Below, piece by piece: positions 33,778 through 42,418 of a stretch of DNA of 49,322 nt (positions are counted from its first letter, which is position 1; every line of letters begins with the position of its first letter). Source of the DNA: Funiculus sociatus GB2-C1 (GTDB taxonomy: Bacteria; Cyanobacteriota; Cyanobacteriia; Cyanobacteriales; FACHB-T130); the NCBI RefSeq assembly GCF_039962115.1, contig NZ_JAMPKJ010000046.1:1-49322 (forward strand). The letters are read 5' to 3'. A program made the position numbers and the translations under genes. The notes beneath the pieces are model-generated. The model searched no databases and had not been told where the DNA came from. It saw only the letters and a list, made by a program, of their open reading frames with translations.

Positions 33778-35271
33778 TCAACGATTACTGCTCTTTGGCG
33801 TTGGAATCGAAATATCTACCGACGTGACATTTGGTGTAAGACTTGTCAGAGGCGGATTAATTTCGGCAGCATTTCCAACTACCAGAGTAACAATGTTCTC
33901 TGGCTGGAGGTATTTTTGAGCAACTTGCTGCACATCCTCAATCGTTGTTGCTTCCAAAGCTTTCCGATAGCGGAAGATAAAATCTGGCGGGTAGCCGTAA
34001 TATTCGTATCGCATCAACCGCGATAAAGTTTGGCTGGGATCTTGGAACTTGAAGACAAAAGAATTGAGTTCTGATTCTTTGGCATAAGCAAGTTCTGCTG
34101 GAGTAATGGCAGACGTGCGGATGCGTTCAATTTCAGCTAGAACACCCTTAATAAAAGGCACAGTAGCATCAGATCGAGTTTGTCCGCCAGCCAGAAACGT
34201 ACCAGGATAGTCAAATTGGGGACTCCAATAACCGTAGACCGAGTATGCTAAACCTTGACGCGATCGCACTTCGTTAAACAGCCGTCCCCCAAAACCATTT
34301 AATACCCCATTGAGAACTTCCAGCGCCGCAAAATCAGGACTATTCAGCTGACCGCCCAGATGACCCATGAGAACATTACTCTGGGTCAGCTGCGGCTGAT
34401 TCACCATAAAAATCCCGCCCTTCTTCGCTTGAGATGCACTTGGTATTGGTGGTTCCTGTTTAACTCCCGACGGCTTCCAGTTGCCAAACTTTTCCTCAAT
34501 CAACTGGCGCATCGCAGACTTATCAAAATCCCCCACAATACCCAGAATCACATTACTGGGTAAGAAATATTTCTGGTAGAAACTTACCAAATCCTCGCGG
34601 GTGATATTATCCAGAGTCTGATACTCAACAGTGCGAGCATAAGGACTACTATCGCCGTAGATTAACTTCTGAAATTCGCGAGAAGCAATATCACCAGGAT
34701 CGTCATTGCGACGGGCAATTTCACCACGCCGCTGAGTCTTAGCTAAAGCCAGCTTTTCTTGGGCGAAAACTGGCTCTTTAATCACCTCAGCGAATAAACT
34801 AAACACCTCATTCAAATCTTCACTGAGGGAACTAAAGTTAGCAGAACCAACAGTAGTATCAATGCTAGTTTCCACGGAAGCTGCTCTTTGTTCCAACAGC
34901 TCATTTAACTCATTACCAGAGTGCTTCGCAGTTCCCCCAGTTCGTAATACTTCCCCGACCAAACCAGCCAAACCGACCTTCTCACCAGGTTCCAAGCGAT
35001 CGCCCGTGCGAATCAACGCCGTACCGCTAACCAAAGGAAGCTCCCGATCCTGCATCAAATAAACAATCATCCCATTGTCCATCTGATACCGGGTATATTC
35101 CGGCACCTTAACTTCTGGTACAGGCGAAAACTTCAACTCAGTGTAATGCCGCGCCGTGTCCGCCACAGCTGGCAACAAAAAAGAAAAAAGTAAAAAAGCA
35201 AAAGAAAAAAGAAACACGAAATAATGTTTCCTTCTTCCTTCCTTACCCCTCAAATGCCCAAACCACTGCAT
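33778..35271 (-). CDS. M16 family peptidase-like protein, inactive-type subunit
   Basis: 497 aa with a signal peptide (HYFVFLFSFAFLLFSFLLPA and an AVA cut site). It has the M16 double domain, but the zinc motif HxxEH is replaced by GLAGLVGEVL at the equivalent place. The C-terminal half keeps the GGRLFNEVRSRQGLAYSVYG stretch with the R/Y pair that contacts substrate. It is therefore the likely non-catalytic partner of the M16 protease encoded 44 bp upstream. Together they would form a periplasmic heterodimeric peptide-degrading chamber. ATG start. Confidence 0.9.
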   Translation of the reverse strand: MQWFGHLRGKEGRRKHYFVFLFSFAFLLFSFLLPAVADTARHYTELKFSPVPEVKVPEYTRYQMDNGMIVYLMQDRELPLVSGTALIRTGDRLEPGEKVGLAGLVGEVLRTGGTAKHSGNELNELLEQRAASVETSIDTTVGSANFSSLSEDLNEVFSLFAEVIKEPVFAQEKLALAKTQRRGEIARRNDDPGDIASREFQKLIYGDSSPYARTVEYQTLDNITREDLVSFYQKYFLPSNVILGIVGDFDKSAMRQLIEEKFGNWKPSGVKQEPPIPSASQAKKGGIFMVNQPQLTQSNVLMGHLGGQLNSPDFAALEVLNGVLNGFGGRLFNEVRSRQGLAYSVYGYWSPQFDYPGTFLAGGQTRSDATVPFIKGVLAEIERIRTSAITPAELAYAKESELNSFVFKFQDPSQTLSRLMRYEYYGYPPDFIFRYRKALEATTIEDVQQVAQKYLQPENIVTLVVGNAAEINPPLTSLTPNVTSVDISIPTPKSSNR

Positions 35272-35314
35272 ACTAATTTTTCCTCTTCCTCTGCACTCTC
35301 AGTGTCTCTGCGGT

Positions 35315-36883
35315 TTATCCTTCTTTAGGCAAAATGCGCCCAACAGTGCGATTTTCCGACTGGAAAGTTTCCCGCGCCACCCGCTGAATATCTCCAGGTG
35401 TCACAGAAGCGATCGCATCTAGCTGCTTAAACAGATTTCGCCAAGAACCAGTCTTCACCTCATACTCCACCAGAGAAGTAGCCATGCCCATATTAGAATC
35501 GAGCGATCGCAACAACTCAGCTCTAGCCTGAGTCTTCACCCTCTCCAACTCTTTAGCTGAAACAGGTTCCGATTTAAGCCGCTCAATCTCCTTACTCAAA
35601 GACTGCTGCACCTCGTCAACCGTATGACCGGGAGCTGTAAGCGCGTAGAACAGCATCAAATTCGGGTACTTATCCCCCGGAAAGCCACTGAAACCCTGAG
35701 CCGCCAGAGCTACTTGCTGTTCTTCCACCAAAGACCTATACAGGCGAGATGTGCGCCCATCGCTCAGCAAACGCCCGATAATTTCATAAATCGCATTATC
35801 AGGATGACTCATTGCTGGACGATGATAACCTTCCAGATACCAAGGCTGAGATGGTAGCCGCAAAGTCACTTCCTGCGCTTGGGTTTGCTTTGGTTCCACC
35901 GCTGTTAACTTCGGCGGCGCAGGCGCAGCCTTGTAGCGTCCAAAGTAAGTCTGAGCCAGCCGTTTAACTTCCGCTGGGTCAACATCTCCCACAATCCCGA
36001 TTGTCAAATTATTGGGGACGTAGTAGGTATCGAAAAACTTCTGCACATCCTCGCGGGTGAGATTGCGGATATCTTCGTTGTAGCCAATCACCGGACGACG
36101 ATAAGGATGCACTTTGAAAGCTTTGTCAATAAAAGCTTCAATCATTTGACCAATCGGAGAATTATCAGTCCGCAGCCGTCGTTCTTCCAGAATTACCTGC
36201 TGCTCTTTATAAAACTCCCGAAAAACTGGATCTAAAAACCGCTCCGACTCCAGTGACATCCACAGTTCCAGCTTGTTAGCAGGAAAGCTGAAGAAGTACA
36301 TTGTGGCATCTGTAGACGTTGCTGCATTCAGCCCCACGCCTCCAGCTTGCTCTACAATTTGACCCAGCTCATTTTGCTTGGCAAATTTAGTAGCCTCAGC
36401 CTCAACTTTGGCAAACTCAGCTTCTAAAGATGCTACCTCTGCCTCCTTTTTAGCAGCTTTGGCTGCCCGAATTTGTTTAGCCAACTCATCCAAGCGGTCT
36501 AAAAGCGGCTTTTCTTGCTGGTAATTTCGCGTTCCGATGCGCGTAGTTCCCTTAAAAGCCAAATGCTCTAGAAAGTGAGCCACACCCGTTTGACCATCGG
36601 GTTCGTTAGCACCGCCGACATCAGCGTAGGTGAAAAACGAAACTACAGGCGCTTCGTGCCGTTCCAGCACAATAAACTTCAGACCATTATCCAGCTTAAA
36701 TTCAGTCACCTTCTCGATGACGCGATCTAGGTAGGGCTGGATAGATTGAGCAGTAGATGGAGGTGTCTGGGTACGAGCCAAAGCCGCCTCTGGGAGCATT
36801 CCCCACGAGAGGAGAAAAACTAGCAAAAATGCCAAAAGAGCCGGACAGTGGCGTTGTGTTGACCATTTGGGGACTGGTTTCAT
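35315..36883 (-). CDS. M16 family zinc peptidase, catalytic subunit
   Basis: 522 aa. A signal peptide (CPALLAFLLVFLLSWGMLPE, AALA cut site) precedes the N-terminal M16 domain, with zinc motif H103-F-L-E106-H107 in GVAHFLEHLAFKGT. The distal glutamate lies after a Lys/Ala/Glu-rich helical insertion (about 130-185). Its substrate-binding second domain is present (DGRTSRLYRSLVEEQQVALA). The ATG at 36883 gives a clean signal peptide, although GGAGG is only two bases ahead; the longer in-frame start would bury it. First gene of a two-gene unit, divergent to a TetR regulator. Confidence 0.92.
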   Translation of the reverse strand: MKPVPKWSTQRHCPALLAFLLVFLLSWGMLPEAALARTQTPPSTAQSIQPYLDRVIEKVTEFKLDNGLKFIVLERHEAPVVSFFTYADVGGANEPDGQTGVAHFLEHLAFKGTTRIGTRNYQQEKPLLDRLDELAKQIRAAKAAKKEAEVASLEAEFAKVEAEATKFAKQNELGQIVEQAGGVGLNAATSTDATMYFFSFPANKLELWMSLESERFLDPVFREFYKEQQVILEERRLRTDNSPIGQMIEAFIDKAFKVHPYRRPVIGYNEDIRNLTREDVQKFFDTYYVPNNLTIGIVGDVDPAEVKRLAQTYFGRYKAAPAPPKLTAVEPKQTQAQEVTLRLPSQPWYLEGYHRPAMSHPDNAIYEIIGRLLSDGRTSRLYRSLVEEQQVALAAQGFSGFPGDKYPNLMLFYALTAPGHTVDEVQQSLSKEIERLKSEPVSAKELERVKTQARAELLRSLDSNMGMATSLVEYEVKTGSWRNLFKQLDAIASVTPGDIQRVARETFQSENRTVGRILPKEG

Positions 36884-37046
36884 AGCCTCCCGTAATAGTT
36901 GCTCGGTTTTTGGGATTGGGATAAACAGGAATCGACAAAACTGGCTCATACGGTACAAAAATCAAGCAGCGCTAATTCCAAGATATTGACTTTAACGTGG
37001 ATTGCGTGCTGTTAACAATGTGTGAAGCTTTGAGCGATCGCGCAAC

Positions 37047-37059
37047 TGTGCATTGCACA
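37047..37059. promoter_or_regulatory. Perfect palindrome TGTGCATTGCACA, candidate TetR operator
   Basis: TGTGCA-T-TGCACA lies 48 bp before the tetR-like start and ~160 bp before the divergent M16 start. TetR-type proteins often bind such short palindromes between divergent genes and control both. The assignment is by position and symmetry only. Confidence 0.5.
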
Positions 37060-37107
37060 ATAGCATTAACGTGTAAGTGGCAATCCATTAATCTAATTCT
37101 TCTCAAT

Positions 37108-37743
37108 ATGGGAATTTTTAACCGGAAATCCGTAGGGGCGACCAAGCAAGTCGCTCGTACAGAGGACGATACGCACACCAAGATTTTGAGCGCAGCCCAG
37201 CGGTTGTTTGCCCGTCAGGGATATGAGGGGACAACGACTCGCGATCTCGCCGCCGCCGCTGGGGTTGCCGAAGGTACGCTGTTTCGTCATTTTCCGACTA
37301 AAAAAGCCATTTTGATTGAGGTGGCGACGCAAGGCTGGGTGGAAATTCTCACGGATTTGTTGACAGAATTGAGCGAAATGGGCAGCTATAAAGCTGTGGC
37401 TCAAGTGATGCACCGCCGGATGATGAATTTGCATGAAAATGCAGATATGCTGCGGGTTTGTTTTACGGAAGCGCAGTTTCATCCAGAGTTACGCGATCGC
37501 ATCCAAGTTGAAGTTATTGTCAAAATGACAGACGTTGCTGAAGCTTTTTTTCAAACAGCAATGGATAAAGGGATTTATCGTCGCACAAATCCCAGAATTG
37601 TCGCCCAAGTTTTCTTAGGAATGTTCACAATTGCAGGTTTTAGCCAAGATACGCTGATGGGAGGTAGTTCTTCTCCTAAAGCAATGCAGGAAATGGCTGA
37701 AGGTTTGGCTGATATTTTCCTCAATGGTGTGTTGGCGAAATAA
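37108..37743 (+). CDS. TetR family transcriptional regulator
   Basis: The 211-aa protein has an N-terminal TetR helix-turn-helix at about residues 25-70: ILSAAQRLFARQGYEGTTTR, DLAAAAGVAEGTLFRHFPTK. The C-terminal ligand-binding domain is helical (to AEGLADIFLNGVLAK). The ATG at 37108 is chosen because the 37 residues before it are not conserved in character and the frame before it runs through the promoter palindrome. It is divergent from the M16 peptidase pair, which it may control. Confidence 0.92.
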   Translation: MGIFNRKSVGATKQVARTEDDTHTKILSAAQRLFARQGYEGTTTRDLAAAAGVAEGTLFRHFPTKKAILIEVATQGWVEILTDLLTELSEMGSYKAVAQVMHRRMMNLHENADMLRVCFTEAQFHPELRDRIQVEVIVKMTDVAEAFFQTAMDKGIYRRTNPRIVAQVFLGMFTIAGFSQDTLMGGSSSPKAMQEMAEGLADIFLNGVLAK

Positions 37744-37771
37744 GTTCACTTTGCTAGTTAGTTTTAACTGG

Positions 37772-37890
37772 GCGGTTGAAACCGCGTCTATACGAGACTT
37801 AACCCGCCTGCGCGGGTTTCAAAACCTTTGATTTGTCTTATAGTCTCCGCAGGCAGACTTAGTTTGTGAAGCCGCGATTTCTAATCGCCA
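37772..37890. repeat. Cluster of short palindromes
   Basis: Three hairpins in series: GCGGTTGAAACCGC (37772), AACCCGCCTGCGCGGGTT (37801), AGTCTCCGCAGGCAGACT (37842), then GCCGCGATTTCTAATCGCC. Related clusters are at 3160 and 39087. Occupies the gap between the TetR and pentapeptide genes. Confidence 0.65.
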
Positions 37891-37955
37891 GGGCTTATTG
37901 TGACTGAAACAAAGCTATAAACTGATGCAAGTGCGCGATAATTGCTAAACCAACA

Positions 37956-39077
37956 ATGGACGCTGAAGAACTTTTAGAAAGATACGCATCAGGACAAAGA
38001 CAATTTCATTCGGTAAATCTAAGAGGAGTAGACCTCAAAGATGCCGAACTGATTGACATAGACCTATCGAGCGCAAATTTAAATGGTGCTGACTTGAGTG
38101 GAGCAATTCTAACCAAGGCGCATCTGAATAACGCCAGCCTAAGTAGGGCATCTCTAACAGGTGCAAATTTGAGTAAGGTGAAGGGTAATTCACTTAATCT
38201 AAGTTGGGCAGACCTCAGCGGTGCTGCCTTAAGTGGTGCAAACTTGAATAATGCAAATCTGAGTGGAGCAGACTTAACTCAGGCAGACTTAACTCAGGCA
38301 GACTTAACTAATGTAAACTTGCAAAATGCAAATCTCCAGGGAGCTAAACTCCGGGGAGTAAGCCTAAGTAAACTCGATTTGTCAAGCTTGAATTTAGCTG
38401 ATGCGGATTTGGCTGGAGTATACCTGGCAGAGGCGAACCTTAGAAAAACCTGTTTGCGAGGAGCAAATCTAGAGAGAGCAATACTCCAAGAAGCAGATTT
38501 AATAAAGGCTAACCTGGATGGAGCCAACTTGAAAAAGGCAATCTTAACTAATGCCAACATTTATGGAGCGAACATCCAGAATGCGGACTTTAGCAATGCA
38601 ATAATGCCCGATGGAGAACGCTACAAGCCGGAAGCCTCCGATACAGAATCCCGCAAACAGGAAACATCGTTACCAACACAAATAGCAATGATTCGCAAAG
38701 TAATTCGTACAGAAAACGCACCAGCACCAGTCGGGCCGTATAATCAAGCGATCGCTGCTTCTGGTCAAATGATCTTCGTCGCTGGTCAAATTGCCATCGA
38801 CCCCAGAATAGGCGATATTGTCTACACCGACGATGTAGCTAAACAAACAGAACAGGTAATGGCTCATCTTGAAGCTATTCTCACCGCTGGCGGTGCTAGC
38901 TGGCAAAATGTGGTAAAAACCACCGTTTTTCTCAAAGATATGAATGATTTTGCCGCGATGAATGCGGTTTATGGTAAATATTTTGATGCCGAAACAGCTC
39001 CCGCCCGTGTTTGCGTAGAAGTAGCCCGTCTCCCCAAAGATGTACTGGTAGAAATTGACTGTATTGCCGTGATTTAA
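37956..39077 (+). CDS. Pentapeptide-repeat protein fused to RidA
   Basis: 373 aa in one uninterrupted frame. Residues ~15-215 are pentapeptide repeats of the A(D/N)Lxx type (for example [20 protein letters not shown]), which fold as a right-handed beta helix. Residues 245-373 are a complete RidA (YjgF) domain: [39 protein letters not shown] and [20 protein letters not shown]. It keeps the active-site arginine (R351, RidA Arg105) and E366-type acidic residue. RidA hydrolyses reactive enamine/imine intermediates and works as a trimer. An internal ATG at 38688 could start RidA alone, but no ribosome site precedes it. The fusion is unusual. Confidence 0.9.
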   Translation: MDAEELLERYASGQRQFHSVNLRGVDLKDAELIDIDLSSANLNGADLSGAILTKAHLNNASLSRASLTGANLSKVKGNSLNLSWADLSGAALSGANLNNANLSGADLTQADLTQADLTNVNLQNANLQGAKLRGVSLSKLDLSSLNLADADLAGVYLAEANLRKTCLRGANLERAILQEADLIKANLDGANLKKAILTNANIYGANIQNADFSNAIMPDGERYKPEASDTESRKQETSLPTQIAMIRKVIRTENAPAPVGPYNQAIAASGQMIFVAGQIAIDPRIGDIVYTDDVAKQTEQVMAHLEAILTAGGASWQNVVKTTVFLKDMNDFAAMNAVYGKYFDAETAPARVCVEVARLPKDVLVEIDCIAVI

Positions 39078-39086
39078 ATGGTGCGT

Positions 39087-39200
39087 TCGCCCTAAAGGGT
39101 GGCGCTACATAAACAAAGCCTCCCGACCCAGGCTTTTGCTTTTTTAAGTCCGCCAAGGCGGACTTAGTTTTTGGAGCATCGAGGCTTTAGCCTGTAGGCG
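39087..39200. repeat. Cluster of short palindromes
   Basis: CGCCCTAAAGGGTGGCG (39087) and AAGTCCGCCAAGGCGGACTT (39146-39165), with AAACAAAGCCTCCCGACCC shared with the other clusters. May also end the preceding transcript. Confidence 0.55.
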
Positions 39201-39263
39201 ATCTGTGGGATATATATACTGTGGGTATCTTTTAGCGATCGCACCGTAATAATATATTTAATC

Positions 39264-39297
39264 TTATTGACTTTTTTCTTAAAAGTTATTGACTTTT
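39264..39297 (+). promoter_or_regulatory. Direct repeat TTATTGACTTTT, candidate operator of the phn-type transporter
   Basis: Two exact copies (39264-39275 and 39286-39297) start 22 bp apart, two helical turns, about 100 bp before the substrate-binding gene. Pho boxes are also direct repeats at 11-bp steps, but the sequence does not match the cyanobacterial CTTAACC type well. Confidence 0.4.
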
Positions 39298-39396
39298 GTT
39301 GTCAAACGTTTAAGACTTTACTAAGTGCTTGTTGCCACTATTTCTCTATAAACAGTGGCATAGTCTTTATTTTGCAACGGAGCGTTAAAAATAATC

Positions 39397-40371
39397 GTGA
39401 AGAAGAACATTTTACTTGGTGCAGGTGCTGTAGCGGTATTAGCACTGGCAGGTTTGGCTATCAACACGGTTGAAAAAGTGCCACAGGCGTTGGCAGACAA
39501 CTCCGCCAACAACCAAGTGCAAAGTCCCATTGCTCAGGGTCGTGTTAGGCGTTTGACAATTGCTTTCCCCGGCCGAGGAGATACCGCAGATTTACAAAAT
39601 AAGGCAAATGCTGTAGCACAGTTTTTGTCAAGAGAGCTGGGAATGCCAGTTGACGCATTTGTTGCTGATGATACATCTGCTGTGGAAGCCTTGAGAGCCA
39701 ACAAAGCTGATGTTGCCTTCTTAAGCAGTCGTCCCGCTTTGAAAGCTCAGCAGCTGGCAAATGCCAGATTGTACCTAGCTGAGGTGCGTCCAAATTATTC
39801 TGGAAGACACACTTATAAATCTGTTTTTGTAGTACCGACTAATAGCACCCTGAAAAGCCAAGCAACAGCTAAGCAGACGCTGGGACAACTGCGGGGCAAA
39901 AAAATGGCTTTCACTTCTCCCACCTCTGGATCTGGGTTTATTTTCCCAGTCGGTGAGATGGTAAAACAGGGATTGGTGCCGAATCGCGATCGCTTAAACA
40001 ATTTCTTCGGACAAATCTCATACGGTAACAACTACAGCGGAGCTTTGCAAGCTGTTCTCAGAGGTCAGGCAGATGTAGCCGCCGTCTCAGAATACGCCCT
40101 TTTCCCTCCATATATCACCGCAGAAGAATCCAAAAAACTGCGGGTTCTTCATGGAATTTCTGGCGTACCTGCTCACGGTGTCGCCATTGATGATGACGTA
40201 CCAAACCCGATGCGGGAAAGAATCATCAACGCCATGCTGAAGTTGAATCAGCCAGCGAATAATCAACTGCTAAAAAACCTGTATAACTCTACTGAATTAG
40301 TTAGAGTTAACGGCAATCAGCATTTACAACCAATGCGCGAAGCTCTCAGTCGTGCTGGATTTGAACCATAG
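39397..40371 (+). CDS. phnD: Phosphate/phosphite/phosphonate ABC transporter, substrate-binding protein
   Basis: 324 aa. A signal peptide (ILLGAGAVAVLALAGLAI) leads to a PhnD/PtxB-type binding fold: LTIAFPGRGDTADL, QFLSRELGMPVDAFVADDTS, VEALRANKADVAFLS, MAFTSPTSGSGFIFP and AALQ-like SGALQAVLRGQADVAAVSEY. It captures an oxyanion (phosphonate, phosphite or hypophosphite) in the periplasm for the PhnC-PhnE importer. The ligand cannot be settled from sequence. GTG start. First gene of the three-gene set. Confidence 0.88.
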   Translation: MKKNILLGAGAVAVLALAGLAINTVEKVPQALADNSANNQVQSPIAQGRVRRLTIAFPGRGDTADLQNKANAVAQFLSRELGMPVDAFVADDTSAVEALRANKADVAFLSSRPALKAQQLANARLYLAEVRPNYSGRHTYKSVFVVPTNSTLKSQATAKQTLGQLRGKKMAFTSPTSGSGFIFPVGEMVKQGLVPNRDRLNNFFGQISYGNNYSGALQAVLRGQADVAAVSEYALFPPYITAEESKKLRVLHGISGVPAHGVAIDDDVPNPMRERIINAMLKLNQPANNQLLKNLYNSTELVRVNGNQHLQPMREALSRAGFEP

Positions 40372-40393
40372 AAATTTGTTAATTGCTAATAGT

Positions 40394-40452
40394 TAATAGC
40401 AATTAGCAATTAGCAATTAGCAACTAGCAACTAGCAATTAGCAATTAGCAAT
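40394..40452. repeat. Heptamer (STRR) tract ATTAGCA/ACTAGCA
   Basis: About eight 7-bp units in tandem: AATTAGC-type copies, two CAACTAG variants, then AATTAGC again, filling the gap between phnD and phnC up to six bases before the phnC start. Confidence 0.85.
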
Positions 40453-40458
40453 CCTGCA

Positions 40459-41175
40459 ATGACCATTGAATGCCAAGACTTAGAAACGCCCTATGCAGCA
40501 TCTTTGAATCGTCCGATTCTAAACCGGATTAATTGCAAGATTGGGCAGGGTGAATTTGTCGCTTTGCTAGGACTCAATGGGGCGGGAAAGTCCACATTGT
40601 TGCGATCGCTAGTTGGGTTAGTTCCAGTGCAGCGGGGAGAAATTCGCATCAACGGTGTAGCGGTGACTCCCCGCACCTTGCCTAGAATTCGGCGAGACGT
40701 AGGCATGATTTTTCAAGGCGGAGGGCTGATTCGGCAACTCACCGCCCTGGAAAACGTGCTTGTGGGACGTTTGGGAACGTTGTCAACTTGGCAAAGCTTG
40801 TGGGGATTTAAGCCACGCGATCGCCGTCAAGCTTTAGAACTCCTGAGTCAGTTGGGGTTGCAGGATCAGGCTTATCAAAAAACTGGTCAACTCAGCGGCG
40901 GACAGCAACAACGGGTAGCGATCGCCCGCGCCCTTATCCAATCCCCACAAATCCTCTTAGCAGACGAACCTATTGCCGGGTTGGATATCATGGGTTGCCA
41001 ACAAGTGATGCAAACCTTCGCCGAGTTACATCGCGATCGCCAAATGACCATTGTAGTAGTTCTGCACGATTTGAGCATCGCCGCCGCCTACGCCCAAAGA
41101 GCTATCATCCTTGATACAGGTCGTATAGTCCACGATGGCGACTGCGAAAATTTACCATTCCAATTTTCAAGATAA
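40459..41175 (+). CDS. phnC: Phosphonate-type ABC transporter ATP-binding protein
   Basis: 238 aa. Walker A GLNGAGKSTLLRSLVGLVPV, Q-loop in IFQGGGLI, signature LSGGQQQRVAIARALI, Walker B ILLADEPIAGLD and H-loop VLHDLS are all intact. Drives uptake with PhnD and PhnE. Cytoplasmic face of the inner membrane. The ATG is preceded by the heptamer tract, with no clear ribosome site. Confidence 0.92.
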   Translation: MTIECQDLETPYAASLNRPILNRINCKIGQGEFVALLGLNGAGKSTLLRSLVGLVPVQRGEIRINGVAVTPRTLPRIRRDVGMIFQGGGLIRQLTALENVLVGRLGTLSTWQSLWGFKPRDRRQALELLSQLGLQDQAYQKTGQLSGGQQQRVAIARALIQSPQILLADEPIAGLDIMGCQQVMQTFAELHRDRQMTIVVVLHDLSIAAAYAQRAIILDTGRIVHDGDCENLPFQFSR

Positions 41176-41185
41176 AGAAATTAAA

Positions 41186-41221
41186 CGCAAAGGTACGCAC
41201 AGGTATTCGCGTACCTTTGCG
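41186..41221 (+). terminator. Hairpin between phnC and phnE
   Basis: CGCAAAGGTACGC (41186-41198) pairs with GCGTACCTTTGCG (41209-41221), a ten-base loop, then CTTTCC. Could lower phnE expression or stabilise the phnDC part of the message. Confidence 0.5.
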
Positions 41222-41259
41222 CTTTCCTTGGCTACCTAGAGCGGTTAAAAAACAAATTT

Positions 41260-42045
41260 ATGAAATTTGCGGCTTTCTGGAAACGCTACACCTGGGTTAA
41301 TCGCCTAATTATACTGATTATTATTGTTTTGGTATATGCTTGGGCGTTGCAAGGCTTAAAAGTAGATTTAGCACTCCTTAAGGATAGCTGGCCCTACGTA
41401 ACTGATTTTATAACCCGTTTATGGCCTCCCAATTTTGACGTTTTAGATGTGGCGATTCAGAGGCTAATTGAGACAATTCAAATGTCGTTATGGGGAACCA
41501 CTATCGGCGCAATTATTTCCTTGCCAGTTGCGATTTTCTCCGCCCGAAATTTGGCACCTGGTTGGTTACGATTCTGGGCTAATTTTCTGCAAAATGCTGT
41601 GCGTTCTATTCCCTCAATTGTTCTGGGACTACTTTTTGTAGCCGCAACCGGACTAGGCGCACCAGCCGGAACTTTAGCATTAGGCATCTACACTGTGGGC
41701 TATCTGGGTAAATTTTATCAAGAAGCAATTGAAGCTGTCGATCAACGCTCTATCGAATCTTTGCAAGTTGCTGGTGCTTCTTGGCTGCAAATTGCCCAAT
41801 ATGGAATTTTGCCGCAAGTGATGCCTTTGGGATTAGGCTATACCTTGTATATGTTTGAGTATAATATTCGCGCCGCCTCGGTGTTGGGTGTCGTTGGTGC
41901 GGGTGGCATTGGTTTTGAGTTGGTTAACTACATCCGTGGCTTTGAATACAACAAGGCAACGACGATGATGTTGGTGCTGTTGGTAGTCGTCACCGCAATT
42001 GATGCCCTGAGTAGTAAGCTGCGTCAACGGCTAGAGGCAATGTAG
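41260..42045 (+). CDS. phnE: Phosphonate-type ABC transporter permease
   Basis: 261 aa with about six membrane spans, beginning with LIILIIIVLVYAWALQGL. It has the permease (BPD) motif region YGILPQVMPLGLGYTLYMFE and the PhnE-like NIRAASVLGVVGAGGIGFEL. Forms the membrane channel for the PhnD ligand. Closely follows phnC. No C-P lyase, phosphonatase or ptxD gene is seen nearby. Confidence 0.92.
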   Translation: MKFAAFWKRYTWVNRLIILIIIVLVYAWALQGLKVDLALLKDSWPYVTDFITRLWPPNFDVLDVAIQRLIETIQMSLWGTTIGAIISLPVAIFSARNLAPGWLRFWANFLQNAVRSIPSIVLGLLFVAATGLGAPAGTLALGIYTVGYLGKFYQEAIEAVDQRSIESLQVAGASWLQIAQYGILPQVMPLGLGYTLYMFEYNIRAASVLGVVGAGGIGFELVNYIRGFEYNKATTMMLVLLVVVTAIDALSSKLRQRLEAM

Positions 42046-42102
42046 CAATCTATTGCGCTCGAAACTGTAAAATCCCCTGCCCGAAATCAGTTTAATGGTA
42101 TA

Positions 42103-42119
42103 ATGATAATCATTATCAT
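42103..42119. promoter_or_regulatory. Zur/Fur-type box ATGATAATCATTATCAT
   Basis: A perfect 17-bp palindrome (7-1-7 core TGATAAT-C-ATTATCA at 42104-42118). It matches the classical Fur-family target and the box seen upstream of zinc-regulated (Zur) genes in cyanobacteria. It lies ~300 bp ahead of DUF1636-sufE-cobW; a His-rich CobW points to Zur rather than Fur. Confidence 0.75.
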
Positions 42120-42149
42120 AAAAATATGCGATCGCTTTCCTGCATCGTC

Positions 42150-42400
42150 TATAGTAATTCGAGGGCTGGGTGCGATACACCTGTAGGGACATTCCTATGT
42201 CCCTAGCAAGGTGGCGATAGTGTCCAAACCGCGATACATAGCGGTTCTCGGTTGGATGAGGTACACTCTCACCTATCTCCTACAAGGAGATAGGCTTTGA
42301 TTCTTACTCCCCTTCCCTAGTAGGGAAGGGGTTGGGGGTTAGGTTATTCTGATGTACTTCACGCAACTGAGAAACACTATATTCCACCCAGTTTAGTTTC
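42150..42400. repeat. Stacked palindromic intergenic repeats
   Basis: Several hairpins in series: TAGGGACATTCCTATGTCCCTA (as two arms around TTCC), CCTATCTCC with GGAGATAGG, and CCCCTTCCCTAG with TAGGGAAGGGG followed by a TTGGGGGTTAGG run. The last type is a very common cyanobacterial intergenic repeat. They separate the metal-regulator box from the first gene. Confidence 0.6.
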
Positions 42401-42418
42401 TCCAATAATATTATTCCC

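Noticed and set aside
38688-39077. Separate ridA gene beginning at the internal ATG
   Set aside because: No ribosome site precedes it and the frame is continuous with the pentapeptide domain; kept as part of the fusion.
40394-40452. Possible CRISPR-like array
   Set aside because: The units are only 7 bp with no spacers; it is an STRR heptamer tract.
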